This document shows, piece by piece, positions 43,968 through 53,039 of a DNA stretch of 64,000 nucleotides. The notes beneath the pieces were generated by a model, which was given only the letters and a program-made list of their open reading frames with translations, made no database searches and was not told the origin of the DNA. A program made the translations under genes and the position numbers. Source of the stretch: Actinopolyspora alba (GTDB lineage: Bacteria > Actinomycetota > Actinomycetes > Mycobacteriales > Pseudonocardiaceae); contig NZ_FOMZ01000009.1 in NCBI RefSeq assembly GCF_900112765.1, positions 124,001-188,000 of the forward strand. The letters run 5' to 3'. The number at the start of each line of letters is the position of its first letter. Positions within the stretch are counted from its first letter, which is position 1.

Positions 43968-45584
43968 ATGTCCGACACCACGCTCTTGCTCGGCGGGCGA
44001 ATCCATTCGCCGGGCAATCCGGACGCCACCGCGATGGCCGTCAAGGACGGCACCATCGCCTGGGTTGGTACCGACACGGTTGGCCGTGCGTTGCATCCGG
44101 ACGCCGACATCGTCGAGCTGGACGGCGCGTTCGTGGCGCCCGCCTTCGTGGATTCGCACGTGCACGCGACCTCGAGTGGTCTGTTGCTCAACGGACTCGA
44201 CCTCACGGGGTGCGCCTCGCTGACCGAGTTCCTGCACGCGCTGCGGGACTACGTGGCCGAGCACCCCGGCAGGCTCGTCTGGGGGCACGGCTGGGACGAG
44301 AGCTGGTGGCCCGAACAGCGTCCTCCCACCAGGGTCGAGGTGGACGAGGCCGCCCGCGGGGCTCCGGTCTACCTGTCCCGCATCGACGTGCACTCGGCGC
44401 TCGTCTCCAGCGCGCTGCTCGACCGGGCGCCGCTGGCGAAGGGCGCCGAGGGCTGGGACGAGCAGGGACCACTCACACGCGTCGCACACCACCACGCCCG
44501 CAGCGCCGCGCGGGAATCGCTCAGCCCGCTGCAGCGCAGGGAGGCCCAGGCCGCTTTCCTGCGTCACGCGGCCTCGCAGGGCATAGCCAGTGTTCACGAA
44601 TGCGCGGGACCGGACATCTCGGGTGCCGACGACCTCGCGGATCTGATGATGCTCTCCAGGCAGGGTGGGGTTCCCGAGGTCGTCGGCTACTGGGGGGAGC
44701 TGGGGGCGCTGGAGACCGGGCGAGAGCTCGGGGCCAAAGGGCTCGGGGGCGATCTGTTCGTGGACGGTGCGCTGGGGTCGCGCACCGCGGCGCTGCGGGA
44801 GCCCTACACCGACTCGCCCACCACATCGGGAGTGCTCTACCTCGATGCCGACGCCATCGCCGAGCACCTCGTGGACTGCACCCGCAACGGTGTGCAGGCC
44901 GGTTTCCACGTCATCGGCGATGCCGGGGTCGCCGAGGTGGGTGAGGGGTTCCGACGTGCCGCCCGAGTGGTCGGCACCCCGGAACTGGCGGGCAGCCGGC
45001 ATCGACTGGAACACCTGGAGATGATCGACGGTGAGCTCGCCGGCGAATTGGCGGGCTACGGGGTGGTGGCCTCGGTACAGCCCTGCTTCGACTCCTCGTG
45101 GGGCGGCACCTCGCGGATGTACGCCAGCAGGCTCGGCCCGCGGCGGGGTGCGAGGTTGAACCCGTTCTCCGAGCTGGCCTCCAGTGGGCTGGTGCTCGCG
45201 TTCGGTTCCGACGCGCCGGTCACCCCCCTCGGCCCGTGGGAGGCGATCCGAGCCGCCGTGCACCACCGGACCGAGGGCTTCGGCATCTCCCCGCGGGCCG
45301 CGTTCAACGCGCACACCAGGGGCGGTTGGCGAGCCGCGGGAGTCGACGACGGCGTGACCGGAACCCTTGTTCCGGGAGCCACGGCCACCTACGCGGTGTG
45401 GAACGTCGACGAGTTCGTCTCACCGGTGCAGGACTCGCGCGTACGCCGCTGGTCGACCGATTCCCGTTCCGGCGTTCCCGACCTGCCGGACGTGTCCCCC
45501 GAGGCGAGACTGCCGCGTTGCCTGCGCACCGTGCTGCGCGGTGAAACCATTCACCAGCGCGATCCCGGGGACGAGGACCAGTGA
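43968..45584 (+). CDS. Amidohydrolase (YtcJ-like metal-dependent hydrolase)
   Basis: The 538-residue protein has the metal motif DSHVHAT, a catalytic Lys/acid region, ALGSRTAALREPY, the His of HVIGDAGVAEV and RLEHLEMI, and Asp in GSDAPVTP. The family hydrolyses amides or imines; the substrate is unknown. ATG at 43968 directly precedes the conserved SDTTLLLGGRIHSP strand; an extension to 43902 has no ribosome site. Confidence 0.9.
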   Translation: MSDTTLLLGGRIHSPGNPDATAMAVKDGTIAWVGTDTVGRALHPDADIVELDGAFVAPAFVDSHVHATSSGLLLNGLDLTGCASLTEFLHALRDYVAEHPGRLVWGHGWDESWWPEQRPPTRVEVDEAARGAPVYLSRIDVHSALVSSALLDRAPLAKGAEGWDEQGPLTRVAHHHARSAARESLSPLQRREAQAAFLRHAASQGIASVHECAGPDISGADDLADLMMLSRQGGVPEVVGYWGELGALETGRELGAKGLGGDLFVDGALGSRTAALREPYTDSPTTSGVLYLDADAIAEHLVDCTRNGVQAGFHVIGDAGVAEVGEGFRRAARVVGTPELAGSRHRLEHLEMIDGELAGELAGYGVVASVQPCFDSSWGGTSRMYASRLGPRRGARLNPFSELASSGLVLAFGSDAPVTPLGPWEAIRAAVHHRTEGFGISPRAAFNAHTRGGWRAAGVDDGVTGTLVPGATATYAVWNVDEFVSPVQDSRVRRWSTDSRSGVPDLPDVSPEARLPRCLRTVLRGETIHQRDPGDEDQ

Positions 45585-45690
45585 GCCGTCGGGATCACCG
45601 GCCGGGCAGGACCGGAGCCGGGGAGCCCGCCGCCCTGTCGCCGTGAGCGTCGCCACCACCACGCGTGCTAGGGGGCGTGTACCGGCGGAG

Positions 45691-45696
45691 TAGATT
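45691..45696 (+). promoter_or_regulatory. Leaderless –10 box TAGATT of lnt
   Basis: TAGATT ends 8 nt before an in-frame GTG at 45704. Confidence 0.55.
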
Positions 45697-45703
45697 CGCC
45701 CCC

Positions 45704-47395
45704 GTGTGCCGCCGATGGCGGTGGCCGAATTGCTCGTCGTCGGCGAAGGTTGATCGGTTGGTTGTCCCCAGGGTGAGTTCGGGAGGCGAACGGCATTCCG
45801 GCCTCCGGGCCGGAATCCGTTCGAAACGTGCTCGCTTCTCGGTACCGGTGCGGCTCGTGTTGGCCGTGCTCGCCGGGATCCTGCTGTACTGGTCGGGACC
45901 ACCGCGTGACCTGTGGTGGCTCTCCCCGGTGGCGGTGGCCGGTTTCGTGCTCGCCGTGCGCGGAGGCCGTGCCCGGGCCGGCTTCTGGTACGGGTTGCTG
46001 TTCGGGCTGGCCTACACCCTCCCGCTGCTCGGCTGGCTGCTGGATTTCCTCGGTGCGCAGTTCGGTCCGTGGCCGTGGCTCGGGGTGTGTCTGGTCCAAG
46101 CGCTGTTCTTCGGCCTCGCCGGAGCGGGTACGGCCCGGGTCACCCGGCTGCCCGCAGCTCCCGTCTGGCAGGCGGCTGTTTTCCTGGCGGCCGAGGTGCT
46201 GCGTTCCGCGCTGCCTTTCGGCGGCTTCCCGTGGGGGCGGCTGGCGTTCACCCAGACCGATGGTGTGCTGCTGCCGCTCGCTTCGGTCGGTGGCACCGCG
46301 ATGGTCGGCTTCGCCGTGGCACTGATCGGGGCGGGGCTGGCCGAGTCGGTGAGCCGGTCGCCGTGGCCGCGAGGTGGTGTCGAGCGCGGCCACGGGGGGA
46401 TCCGTGGCACGGTTCGGCTGTTCGTCGTGCCGGTCTGCGCGGTCCTGGTGCCCGTCATGGCGGGGCTGTCGGTGCTTCCCACCGTCGGTGCGGGCACTCG
46501 ATCCGGGACCGCCACGGTGGCCGTCGTACAGGGCGATGCCCCCAACGTCGGCCTGGATCTGCTGTATCGGGACGAGCAGCTGCGGGCGAACCACATCCGT
46601 GCCGCTCGCCGGTTGGCCGCGGACGTGGCCGCCGGGCGGGTTCGACGCCCCGACTTCGTGCTGCTGCCCGAACAGGTCGGCTCCTGGGGGCCACAGCGGC
46701 GGGACCCGGCGTTGCGGCGTGTCGCCGAGCGGATCGGTGCGCCGGTGATCGTCGGTGGTCTCGCTTACGGTCCGGACGGTGGGCTCAGCAATCGCATCGT
46801 GCGCTGGGGACCGGACAACGGGGCCACCGGGGAATACGTCAAGCAGCACCTGGTGCCGTTCGCCGAGAAGATCCCGCTGCGCTCGGTGGCGGGTGCGGTG
46901 AGTCCCTTCGTTCAGAGGTTCCAGCAGGACATGACCGCGGGGGACGAGCCGGGTGTGCTGGCCGCCGGACCCGCACGGCTGGGAGTGGGGATTTGTTACG
47001 ACGTGGCCTACGACGACGTGTTCCGGGAAGCGGCGCGTGCCGGGGCCGATCTGTTCGCGTTACCCACCAACAACGCGTGGTACGGCCGTTCGGGGATGAG
47101 TCATCAGCAGCTGGCCATGGCTCGGCTGCGTGCGGTCGAACACGATCGCGCGGCGCTCGTGGCAGCCACCTCCGGGGTCAGTGCCGTGGTGCGGCCGGAC
47201 GGGAGCGTGCGGCGGAGCACGGAGCAGTTCACCGCCGAGACGGTCGTGGCCGACGTGCCGCTGCGTTCGTCGAACACCGTGGCCACCTTCCTGGGCCGCT
47301 ACGTCACCTGGTTGGTGACCGCCCTCGGCGCGGGGGCTGTGCTGTCGACCTCACTGCGGCGCTACCGCGACCGTGCGCCGAGGCGGGGCCGGTGA
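45704..47395 (+). CDS. lnt: Apolipoprotein N-acyltransferase
   Basis: The protein of about 563 residues has an N-terminal membrane region of about six helices and a nitrilase domain with the Glu323 (LLPEQVGSWG), Lys380 (YVKQHLVPF), Cys431 (GICYDVAYDD) triad. It adds the third acyl chain to lipoproteins. The GTG at 45704 follows a TAGATT box at leaderless spacing; TTG 45758 and GTG 45773 are alternatives, and the first 50 residues are poorly conserved in type. The separate ppm gene follows, whereas M. tuberculosis Ppm1 fuses both activities. Confidence 0.92.
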   Translation: MCRRWRWPNCSSSAKVDRLVVPRVSSGGERHSGLRAGIRSKRARFSVPVRLVLAVLAGILLYWSGPPRDLWWLSPVAVAGFVLAVRGGRARAGFWYGLLFGLAYTLPLLGWLLDFLGAQFGPWPWLGVCLVQALFFGLAGAGTARVTRLPAAPVWQAAVFLAAEVLRSALPFGGFPWGRLAFTQTDGVLLPLASVGGTAMVGFAVALIGAGLAESVSRSPWPRGGVERGHGGIRGTVRLFVVPVCAVLVPVMAGLSVLPTVGAGTRSGTATVAVVQGDAPNVGLDLLYRDEQLRANHIRAARRLAADVAAGRVRRPDFVLLPEQVGSWGPQRRDPALRRVAERIGAPVIVGGLAYGPDGGLSNRIVRWGPDNGATGEYVKQHLVPFAEKIPLRSVAGAVSPFVQRFQQDMTAGDEPGVLAAGPARLGVGICYDVAYDDVFREAARAGADLFALPTNNAWYGRSGMSHQQLAMARLRAVEHDRAALVAATSGVSAVVRPDGSVRRSTEQFTAETVVADVPLRSSNTVATFLGRYVTWLVTALGAGAVLSTSLRRYRDRAPRRGR

Positions 47396-47492
47396 TACGA
47401 CCTACCGTTGCGGGCCGTTCGACCTCTTCGGCCGGAGGACGTGCCGCCGGCCGGCCGGATGTCGACGGCGGTGAGTGTGCGAGGGGAAAGCG

Positions 47493-48287
47493 ATGACGAA
47501 TCCGCGGCAGTCGGCGAACTCCACCGCGTCCTCGGTGCTCGTGGTGATTCCGACCTTCAACGAGCGGGAGAATCTGCGAACCATCGTGCGGCGGCTGACC
47601 ACGGCCGTGCCCACCACGCACGTCCTGATCGTCGATGACAACAGCCCGGACGGGACCGGTGCGCTGGCGGACGAGATCGCCGCGGCCGACGAGCGGATCC
47701 ACGTGCTGCACCGTGTCGCCAAGGCCGGGCTCGGTGCCGCTTACGTCGCGGGCTTCGACTGGGCACTCCGGCGCGGTTACGAGGCGATCGTGGAGATGGA
47801 CGCCGACGGTTCGCACGCCCCGGAGCAGCTGACCACCATGCTCGAAGTGCTCCCCCGGGCGGGCATGGTGCTGGGGTCGCGATACGTCCCGGGTGGGACC
47901 GTGCTGAACTGGCCCTGGTACCGATCCCTGTTGTCGCGGGGCGGAAACGTCTACTCCAAGTGGGCGCTCGGTGTGGCGATCAACGATCTCACCGGTGGCT
48001 TCCGGGTTTACCGGGGCGAGGTGCTGCGCGAGCTGGATCTGCACACCGTGGCTTCGCAGGGTTACTGCTTCCAGGTGGATCTGGCGATGCGCGTCGTGGA
48101 GACGGGCAGCACCGTGGCGGAGGTGCCCATCACCTTCGTGGAGCGGGAGAGCGGCGAGTCGAAGATGAACGGCTCGATCGTGCGGGAGGCACTGCTCCGG
48201 GTGACCAAGTGGGGACTGCGCCGCAGGGGGCGTCGACTGCTTGCCTGGCTGAGCGGCTGGAGACCACCGCTGCGACGCGGTCGGTGA
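47493..48287 (+). CDS. ppm1: Polyprenol monophosphomannose synthase
   Basis: The 264-residue GT2 glycosyltransferase makes polyprenyl-phosphomannose from GDP-mannose, the donor for lipoglycan and protein mannosylation. It has [35 protein letters not shown] and the conserved [15 protein letters not shown]. The ATG at 47493 follows GGGGAAAG; it lies 97 nt after lnt and is probably co-transcribed. No membrane domain is fused to it. Confidence 0.94.
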   Translation: MTNPRQSANSTASSVLVVIPTFNERENLRTIVRRLTTAVPTTHVLIVDDNSPDGTGALADEIAAADERIHVLHRVAKAGLGAAYVAGFDWALRRGYEAIVEMDADGSHAPEQLTTMLEVLPRAGMVLGSRYVPGGTVLNWPWYRSLLSRGGNVYSKWALGVAINDLTGGFRVYRGEVLRELDLHTVASQGYCFQVDLAMRVVETGSTVAEVPITFVERESGESKMNGSIVREALLRVTKWGLRRRGRRLLAWLSGWRPPLRRGR

Positions 48288-48340
48288 CATCGGCGCGCGG
48301 GAGCACGCGGGCTGTCGGGGAGGGGCCGGGCCAAACCGAA

Positions 48341-48374
48341 CGGGCGCCCGTTCACCCGGTGGAACGGACGCCCG
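48341..48374. terminator. Bidirectional hairpin terminator
   Basis: A 13-bp stem with one mismatch (CGGGCGCCCGTTC with GAACGGACGCCCG) and an 8-nt loop lies between the convergent ppm1 and rbpA. Confidence 0.65.
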
Positions 48375-48389
48375 TGTGCGGTCGCACGG

Positions 48390-48746
48390 TCAGTTCGTGC
48401 TCTCGGTGGGCCGGTTACGGCGTGCGCGCAACTCCTCCAGCCGCTCGTTGAGCAGTTCCTCGAGCTCGGGAACGCTGCGGCGCTCCAGCAGCATGTCCCA
48501 GTGGGTGCGCGGCGGCTTGGCCTTCTTCTGCTCCGGCTGGCTGCCGTCGATGATCTTCGACTCGGTGCCGTGCAGGCGACATTCCCAGGTCGACGGGATC
48601 TCGGCGTCGTCGGAGAAAGGCACCTCGAACTCGTGGTCCTTGGAGCAGGCGTAGCGCACCGTCCGGCGCGGTGCGAGGTCGTGGTTACGATCCGTCTCGT
48701 AGCTCACCGCTCCGAGCCGGCTGCCACGCAGAACGCGGTCGGCCAT
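48390..48746 (-). CDS. rbpA: RNA polymerase-binding protein RbpA
   Basis: The 118-residue protein binds RNA polymerase and group I/II sigma factors and stabilises open complexes. It has the N-terminal tail (VLRGSRLGAVSYETDRN), the core with RYACSKDHEF and WECRLHG (zinc-site Cys remnants), the basic linker KKAKPPRTHWDMLLERRS and the sigma-interaction domain. AAAGGAA precedes the ATG. A SigR/SigH-like promoter lies upstream. Confidence 0.96.
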   Translation of the reverse strand: MADRVLRGSRLGAVSYETDRNHDLAPRRTVRYACSKDHEFEVPFSDDAEIPSTWECRLHGTESKIIDGSQPEQKKAKPPRTHWDMLLERRSVPELEELLNERLEELRARRNRPTESTN

Positions 48747-49199
48747 GACGGTTCCTTTCGCTTCGGGGCCCGGGGTCCGGGCGGCTGTGCTCACCGAGTG
48801 CAACGACGTGGGCCTCGTCGTCTGTTCCCGGTATGAGGTTCCTGGTTGCCGTCGGTGACGACATTCACTCGTCAACTAGGTCGACTACCCGTGAGATGCA
48901 CGGTTGCGGCGTTCGTGACGCGTTTTCCCTCTCGTAACCCACAGGTGCGTCTGAACGGGTGATAGTGCCAGAACACCCGTCACTCGGACCAAATACCAAC
49001 CCGGACATATTTCGGAATGCGACCGATCTCACTTCCTCTTTCGTGTTGATGAGCAAGCGTATCGTTACTCTTCGTGATTAATGCTGCCCTCGACCCGATA
49101 GTGACGCAAGGTACTGGAATATGCCAACACACGGATGAGCGGGGGGACAGTGTCACCGATTTGGAGCAGTGTTGCTCGCAGCGACGTGCCGGGAACCCG
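48747..49199. other. Long leader/promoter region of rbpA
   Basis: The region of about 450 bp holds no convincing gene. It contains the SigR-like promoter close to rbpA and an AT-richer part (about 48860–49090). Confidence 0.5.
48802..48829 (-). promoter_or_regulatory. SigR/SigH-type promoter of rbpA
   Basis: On the minus strand GGGAAC (48829–48824) and GTT (48804–48802) are separated by 19 nt, matching the GGAAT-N18/19-GTT disulfide-stress consensus with one base change. rbpA of Streptomyces coelicolor is known to be under SigR control. Confidence 0.65.
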
Positions 49200-49337
49200 T
49201 ACGAATACCTTTCCGGGCGATCGTCGACCCACGCCGGAGCCGCTCGACCTCGTTACCCGATGTCGGGTCTCCCGGAGCGAGAGCCGGAGGCTCCGCCGAG
49301 CGAGCACCCCGCCGACCCGGCCGGAGAACTTCGATCA
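49200..49337 (-). repeat. Stop-codon-linked intergenic repeat, copy 6
   Basis: On the minus strand the copy begins with the stop of the MFS gene (TGATCGAAGTTCTCCGG) and then has CTCGCTCGGCGGAGCCTC and CGACATCGGGTAACG. Confidence 0.82.
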
Positions 49338-50732
49338 GAGCACTCCGGGAGCGGGGTTGCCCGCCTGCCGGATCGCTCGACGTACCGGCACCATCGAGAC
49401 CAGCAGCAGGCCCAGCACGAAGAAACCGAGCAACGACAGGATCGCCAGTCGGAACGAGCCGGTCGCCTGCCCCACCGCCGCGAAAAGCAGCGGTCCCACC
49501 CACGAAGTGGAGCGCTCACCGATCTGGTAGAGCGAGAAGTACTCGGCCTCACTCCCGGCCGGGATCATCTGGCTGAACAACGAACGCGACAACGCGTTCG
49601 TTCCGCCGAGCACCAGGCCGATCCCGGCCGCGACCCCGTAGAACTGCAACGGTTCCCCCTGCTGGGTGAAGAACGCCCCGAACAGCACCACGATCCAAAC
49701 CGTCAGGCTGAGCATGATCGTGCGCTTGGCTCCCAGCCTGCGGGCCACCCAGCCGTGCAGCATCCCACCCAGAAACGCTATGAACTGCACGATCAGGATC
49801 GTGGTGATCAGAACCCGCCGGTCGAGACCGAGCTCCAGCTCACCGTACTGTGCCGACACCTTGAACACCGTGCTGATGCCGTCGGTGAAGACCATGTACG
49901 CGCCGAGAAAGGCCAGGGTCAACGGGAGCCGCCGTGCCTGCCGCAGCGTGGCACCCAGCTGCCGGAAACCGGCACGCAGCACCGGCCCCTCGGAACTCGC
50001 GCCCGGCCGCCTACCCGGCAGTCGCCGCAGTGGCAGTACGGTGAACACGGCCCACCACACCCCGGCGGAGACGAATACCAGCCGTACCGCCGTGTCCTCA
50101 CCGATCCCGAGCGCGTCGTGACCGACGTAGAGCATCAGGTGCAGTGCGAGAGCCACCCCGCCACCCAGGTAGCCGAACGCCCAGCCACGCGCCGACAGTC
50201 CGTCGCGTTCGTCGGCGTGCGCGATCTCCGGCAGCAGCGAGTAGTAGACCACCACGGCCGCCCCGAAACACAGGTTCGCCAGCAGGAAGAGCACGGCGCC
50301 CAACAGCCAGTTCTGTCCACCCACCAGAGCCAGCAACGCGGTGGTTCCCGCCCCGCAGAAGGCGAAGGTCCCCAGCATTTTCCGCTTGTCGCGGGTCCGG
50401 TCGGCGACAGCTCCCGCGATCGGCAGGACCAGCACCTGAATCACCGCGGCCAACGCGAGCAGATAGCCCCACAGCGAACCGGCCGGGAACGACCAGCCCA
50501 GCACCGCGATGTCACAGCGCTGCAGCGCGTCACCGCCCGGGCAGGCCGCCGCGCCGTTGCGTGCGGTGTCGGACTCCGCGGCCCGGGTCGCCACCGTGGT
50601 CAGGTACAGCGACAGGAACACCGTCGTGATCGAGGTGGGAAACACCGAGTTGGCCCAGTCGTACCAGCACCAACCGCTGTGCTCGCGCCGCCGGGCCGTT
50701 TCCGGCGTGAACTCCGCGTGTGTGGCGGCCAT
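49335..50732 (-). CDS. UMF1/Atg22-like MFS transporter
   Basis: The 465-residue protein has about 12 membrane helices and the N-terminal WCWYDWANSVFPTSI signature of the UMF1/vacuole-effluxer Atg22-like group, plus RDKRKMLGTFAF and LGAKRTIMLSL loops. The substrate is unknown. ATG at 50732 has GGAG 4 nt upstream. Its TGA begins repeat copy 6. Confidence 0.9.
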   Translation of the reverse strand: MAATHAEFTPETARRREHSGWCWYDWANSVFPTSITTVFLSLYLTTVATRAAESDTARNGAAACPGGDALQRCDIAVLGWSFPAGSLWGYLLALAAVIQVLVLPIAGAVADRTRDKRKMLGTFAFCGAGTTALLALVGGQNWLLGAVLFLLANLCFGAAVVVYYSLLPEIAHADERDGLSARGWAFGYLGGGVALALHLMLYVGHDALGIGEDTAVRLVFVSAGVWWAVFTVLPLRRLPGRRPGASSEGPVLRAGFRQLGATLRQARRLPLTLAFLGAYMVFTDGISTVFKVSAQYGELELGLDRRVLITTILIVQFIAFLGGMLHGWVARRLGAKRTIMLSLTVWIVVLFGAFFTQQGEPLQFYGVAAGIGLVLGGTNALSRSLFSQMIPAGSEAEYFSLYQIGERSTSWVGPLLFAAVGQATGSFRLAILSLLGFFVLGLLLVSMVPVRRAIRQAGNPAPGVL

Positions 50733-50863
50733 GCGCTCCGTCCTCGAGATCGGTCATCGCGTCGACTACTTCGAGGACCTTTCTCGTCCGAACCGGGTGT
50801 GGCAATGCGTAGTTCCACTCAGAAGTGGCGAACCCCCTGGTTCGTCCGGCGGAGAACGATGCG

Positions 50864-51685
50864 CTACCGGGCCGTGTGCCACTGCTCCCGCCCGCGCAGG
50901 ACGTCCCGCAGCAGATCCGGACGGTCGGTCAACACCCCGTCGACACCCACGTCCAGCAGCTCGGCCATTTCCCCCGGATCGTCCACGGTCCACACGTGCA
51001 CCTCGGTGCTTCGGGCGTGTGCTCGTTCGACGAACCGCCGGTCCACGACGTGCACCCCACGATGCCTGCGCGGCACCTGGGCCGCGACCCCGACGGGTAG
51101 CGAGGCGCGGCCCACCGCCCCCGCGAGAGCGGATGCCCGCGAGCCCAACCAGAGTCCACCGATCTCCATCGGTCCCATGGAGGTGAGCAGCCGAGCGTCC
51201 CCGTGTGCCCGCAGCACCCCCAGTCTCCGGTCGGAGAAACCCGCCAGACACACCCGGTGCCAGGCGTTGTGCCGCCGGATCGTCCGCAGCGTCGCCACCA
51301 CCGCCGAATCCGCCTTGACGTCGATGTTGAGCAGCGCCCCGGGCAGTTCTTCCAGCAACTGGTCCAACGAGCACACCGGTTCACGTCCTCCGACGCGCGC
51401 GTCGGAGACGCTCGACCAGCGCCTGCGACGGATCTCACCGGTGCTGTCGGTGGTCCGGCGCAGGTCGGGGTCGTGATGCACCACCGCGACACCGTCCGAA
51501 GTGGCGTGCACGTCCGTCTCCAGGTAGTGGAACCCCTCGCGAACCGCACGCCGGAAGGCACTGAGCGAGTTCTCCATGCCCGCCAGCTCGCCGATGTGCC
51601 AACCCCGGTGCGCGAACGCGCGGGGACGGAGCTCAGGACTCAGGAACGGGTGCTGCCGGGAGGCAGCCGGAAACGAGCCGTACAT
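50864..51685 (-). CDS. Glycerophosphodiester phosphodiesterase family protein
   Basis: The 273-residue TIM-barrel protein has AHRGWHI with MENSLSAF, the metal site YLETDVHATSDGVAVVHHD, LNIDVKADSAV and VHVWTVDD. It would hydrolyse glycerophosphodiesters to an alcohol and glycerol-3-phosphate. No signal peptide is seen, so it is probably cytosolic. ATG at 51685 was chosen by family length. Confidence 0.92.
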   Translation of the reverse strand: MYGSFPAASRQHPFLSPELRPRAFAHRGWHIGELAGMENSLSAFRRAVREGFHYLETDVHATSDGVAVVHHDPDLRRTTDSTGEIRRRRWSSVSDARVGGREPVCSLDQLLEELPGALLNIDVKADSAVVATLRTIRRHNAWHRVCLAGFSDRRLGVLRAHGDARLLTSMGPMEIGGLWLGSRASALAGAVGRASLPVGVAAQVPRRHRGVHVVDRRFVERAHARSTEVHVWTVDDPGEMAELLDVGVDGVLTDRPDLLRDVLRGREQWHTAR

Positions 51686-51830
51686 CGCACCACTGTGCAA
51701 CGAGTCCCGCGGCGAGCCCGCGAGGGGTGCCCGATGACTGTCGGTGCCGTTACCCCGTTCGGCCGGTGCGGAAGGATTTTTCGGCGTGCCTGCCCGCAAA
51801 TGAGCCTGATTCGGACTAGCGTGGTCAACC

Positions 51831-52193
51831 GTGGAGACAACATCCGATATCGAATCGCTCGAACCACGCACCCGAACACCGCGGCACTGTTCGTGGTGCG
51901 GTCGTCGGATACCGGGCGCAGGCAGTGTCGGTCGCCCACGGATGTACTGCGCGCAGTCCTGCAGACAGCGGGCCTACGAGCGTCGCGCGGCGGTACAGCG
52001 CGGTGGACTGCCGGAGGACGCGGTGGTGCTTTCCGGGGCGGAACTCGACGATCTGCAGGACAGACTGTTCCAGCTGCGGTGCGCCGCCGAGGACGTCGCC
52101 ACGGCGGCGGGTGAGGGGGCGGAACAGGCGGAGGTGCGAAGTCTGGCGCAGCAGCTGCTGGACAGCGCGCGTGACTTGGAACGTATCCGCTAG
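51831..52193 (+). CDS. Small zinc-finger-like protein
   Basis: The 120-residue protein has a Cys4 pattern CSWCGRRIP ... RMYCAQSCRQRAYERR (residues about 20–50) typical of a small actinobacterial family, followed by an acidic helical region. It might bind nucleic acid. It starts with GTG; a TAGCGT box ends 9 nt before. Function is unknown. Confidence 0.75.
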   Translation: METTSDIESLEPRTRTPRHCSWCGRRIPGAGSVGRPRMYCAQSCRQRAYERRAAVQRGGLPEDAVVLSGAELDDLQDRLFQLRCAAEDVATAAGEGAEQAEVRSLAQQLLDSARDLERIR

Positions 52194-52355
52194 CGCGATG
52201 AACGGTCCTCTCCGTTGCTCCGAACGGAGCATTGCCAACAGCGGCGTGGTTGGCCAAGATGATACGCCGAACGCTGCCCCAAGCGAGTGATCGCCGCGAC
52301 GACACCGCGATCGTCGCAGCCCGGTCGCTCCGGTACCGGCTAGGAAGCTACAACG

Positions 52356-53018
52356 TTGCCCCCAAACTCAGCGGTTTGCGGCCTGCGCCGCGCCGAGCTG
52401 CGTACTGCCGATCCCGCCGCCACCGCAGGCTTCTACCGGAAACTGCTGGACTGGACGGTGTTGCGATCCGAGGAAGGTTTCGAGTGCTGGGTCGGTGAGC
52501 GCAAGTGCGCCACGCTCCGCACGAACCGTTCCCGCCGAACCCCGCAGTGGCAACTCGTGTTCGCGGGTGCCACCACCGACGGTGATCTCTCGGGCCCGGA
52601 GGACACCTGCGCGAGCATGGTCAGAGGCCGTGCACAGCACGGCCCGTGGGCGCCACCGCCTCGCAAGGGCGAGCCGTGCTGGGTCGAACTGCGCACCGCG
52701 CAGGCGGAGTCCGCCGACAGCTTCTGGAGCGAGTCGTTGATCTGGACGGTGCGGACGGACTCGCCGAGGACGAGTTACACGGTGGGGGAACGCGCGGTGG
52801 CGGCCCGGACCGGTCCGCGCGGTGCGGCGGAGAGCACCGGTTGGCTGTGCTACTTCGTGGTGGGCGCACTGGACGAGGCCGCCGAACGCGTCACGGAACT
52901 CGGGGGATCGGTGCTGGAACGCGCGCCGCACGACGTACTGGGGGAATCCGTCGTGATCGCCGACTCCGACGGGGTCGTCTCCGCGCTGGTGGGGGAGACG
53001 GGACGCTGGGGCGGCTGA
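52356..53018 (+). CDS. VOC (glyoxalase-fold) protein
   Basis: The 220-residue protein has two VOC modules (LRRAELRTADPAATAGFYRK and PCWVELRTAQAESADSFW). It resembles the 5537 gene in design but is shorter. TTG at 52356 has AGGAAG upstream and lies just before the conserved start. Function is unknown. Confidence 0.82.
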   Translation: MPPNSAVCGLRRAELRTADPAATAGFYRKLLDWTVLRSEEGFECWVGERKCATLRTNRSRRTPQWQLVFAGATTDGDLSGPEDTCASMVRGRAQHGPWAPPPRKGEPCWVELRTAQAESADSFWSESLIWTVRTDSPRTSYTVGERAVAARTGPRGAAESTGWLCYFVVGALDEAAERVTELGGSVLERAPHDVLGESVVIADSDGVVSALVGETGRWGG

Positions 53019-53039
53019 ACCGTTCACCGCGGGTGGCGG

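Noticed and set aside
48865-49056. 63-codon minus-strand ORF upstream of rbpA
   Set aside because: TTG start, no ribosome site and no coding bias; it lies in the leader/promoter region.
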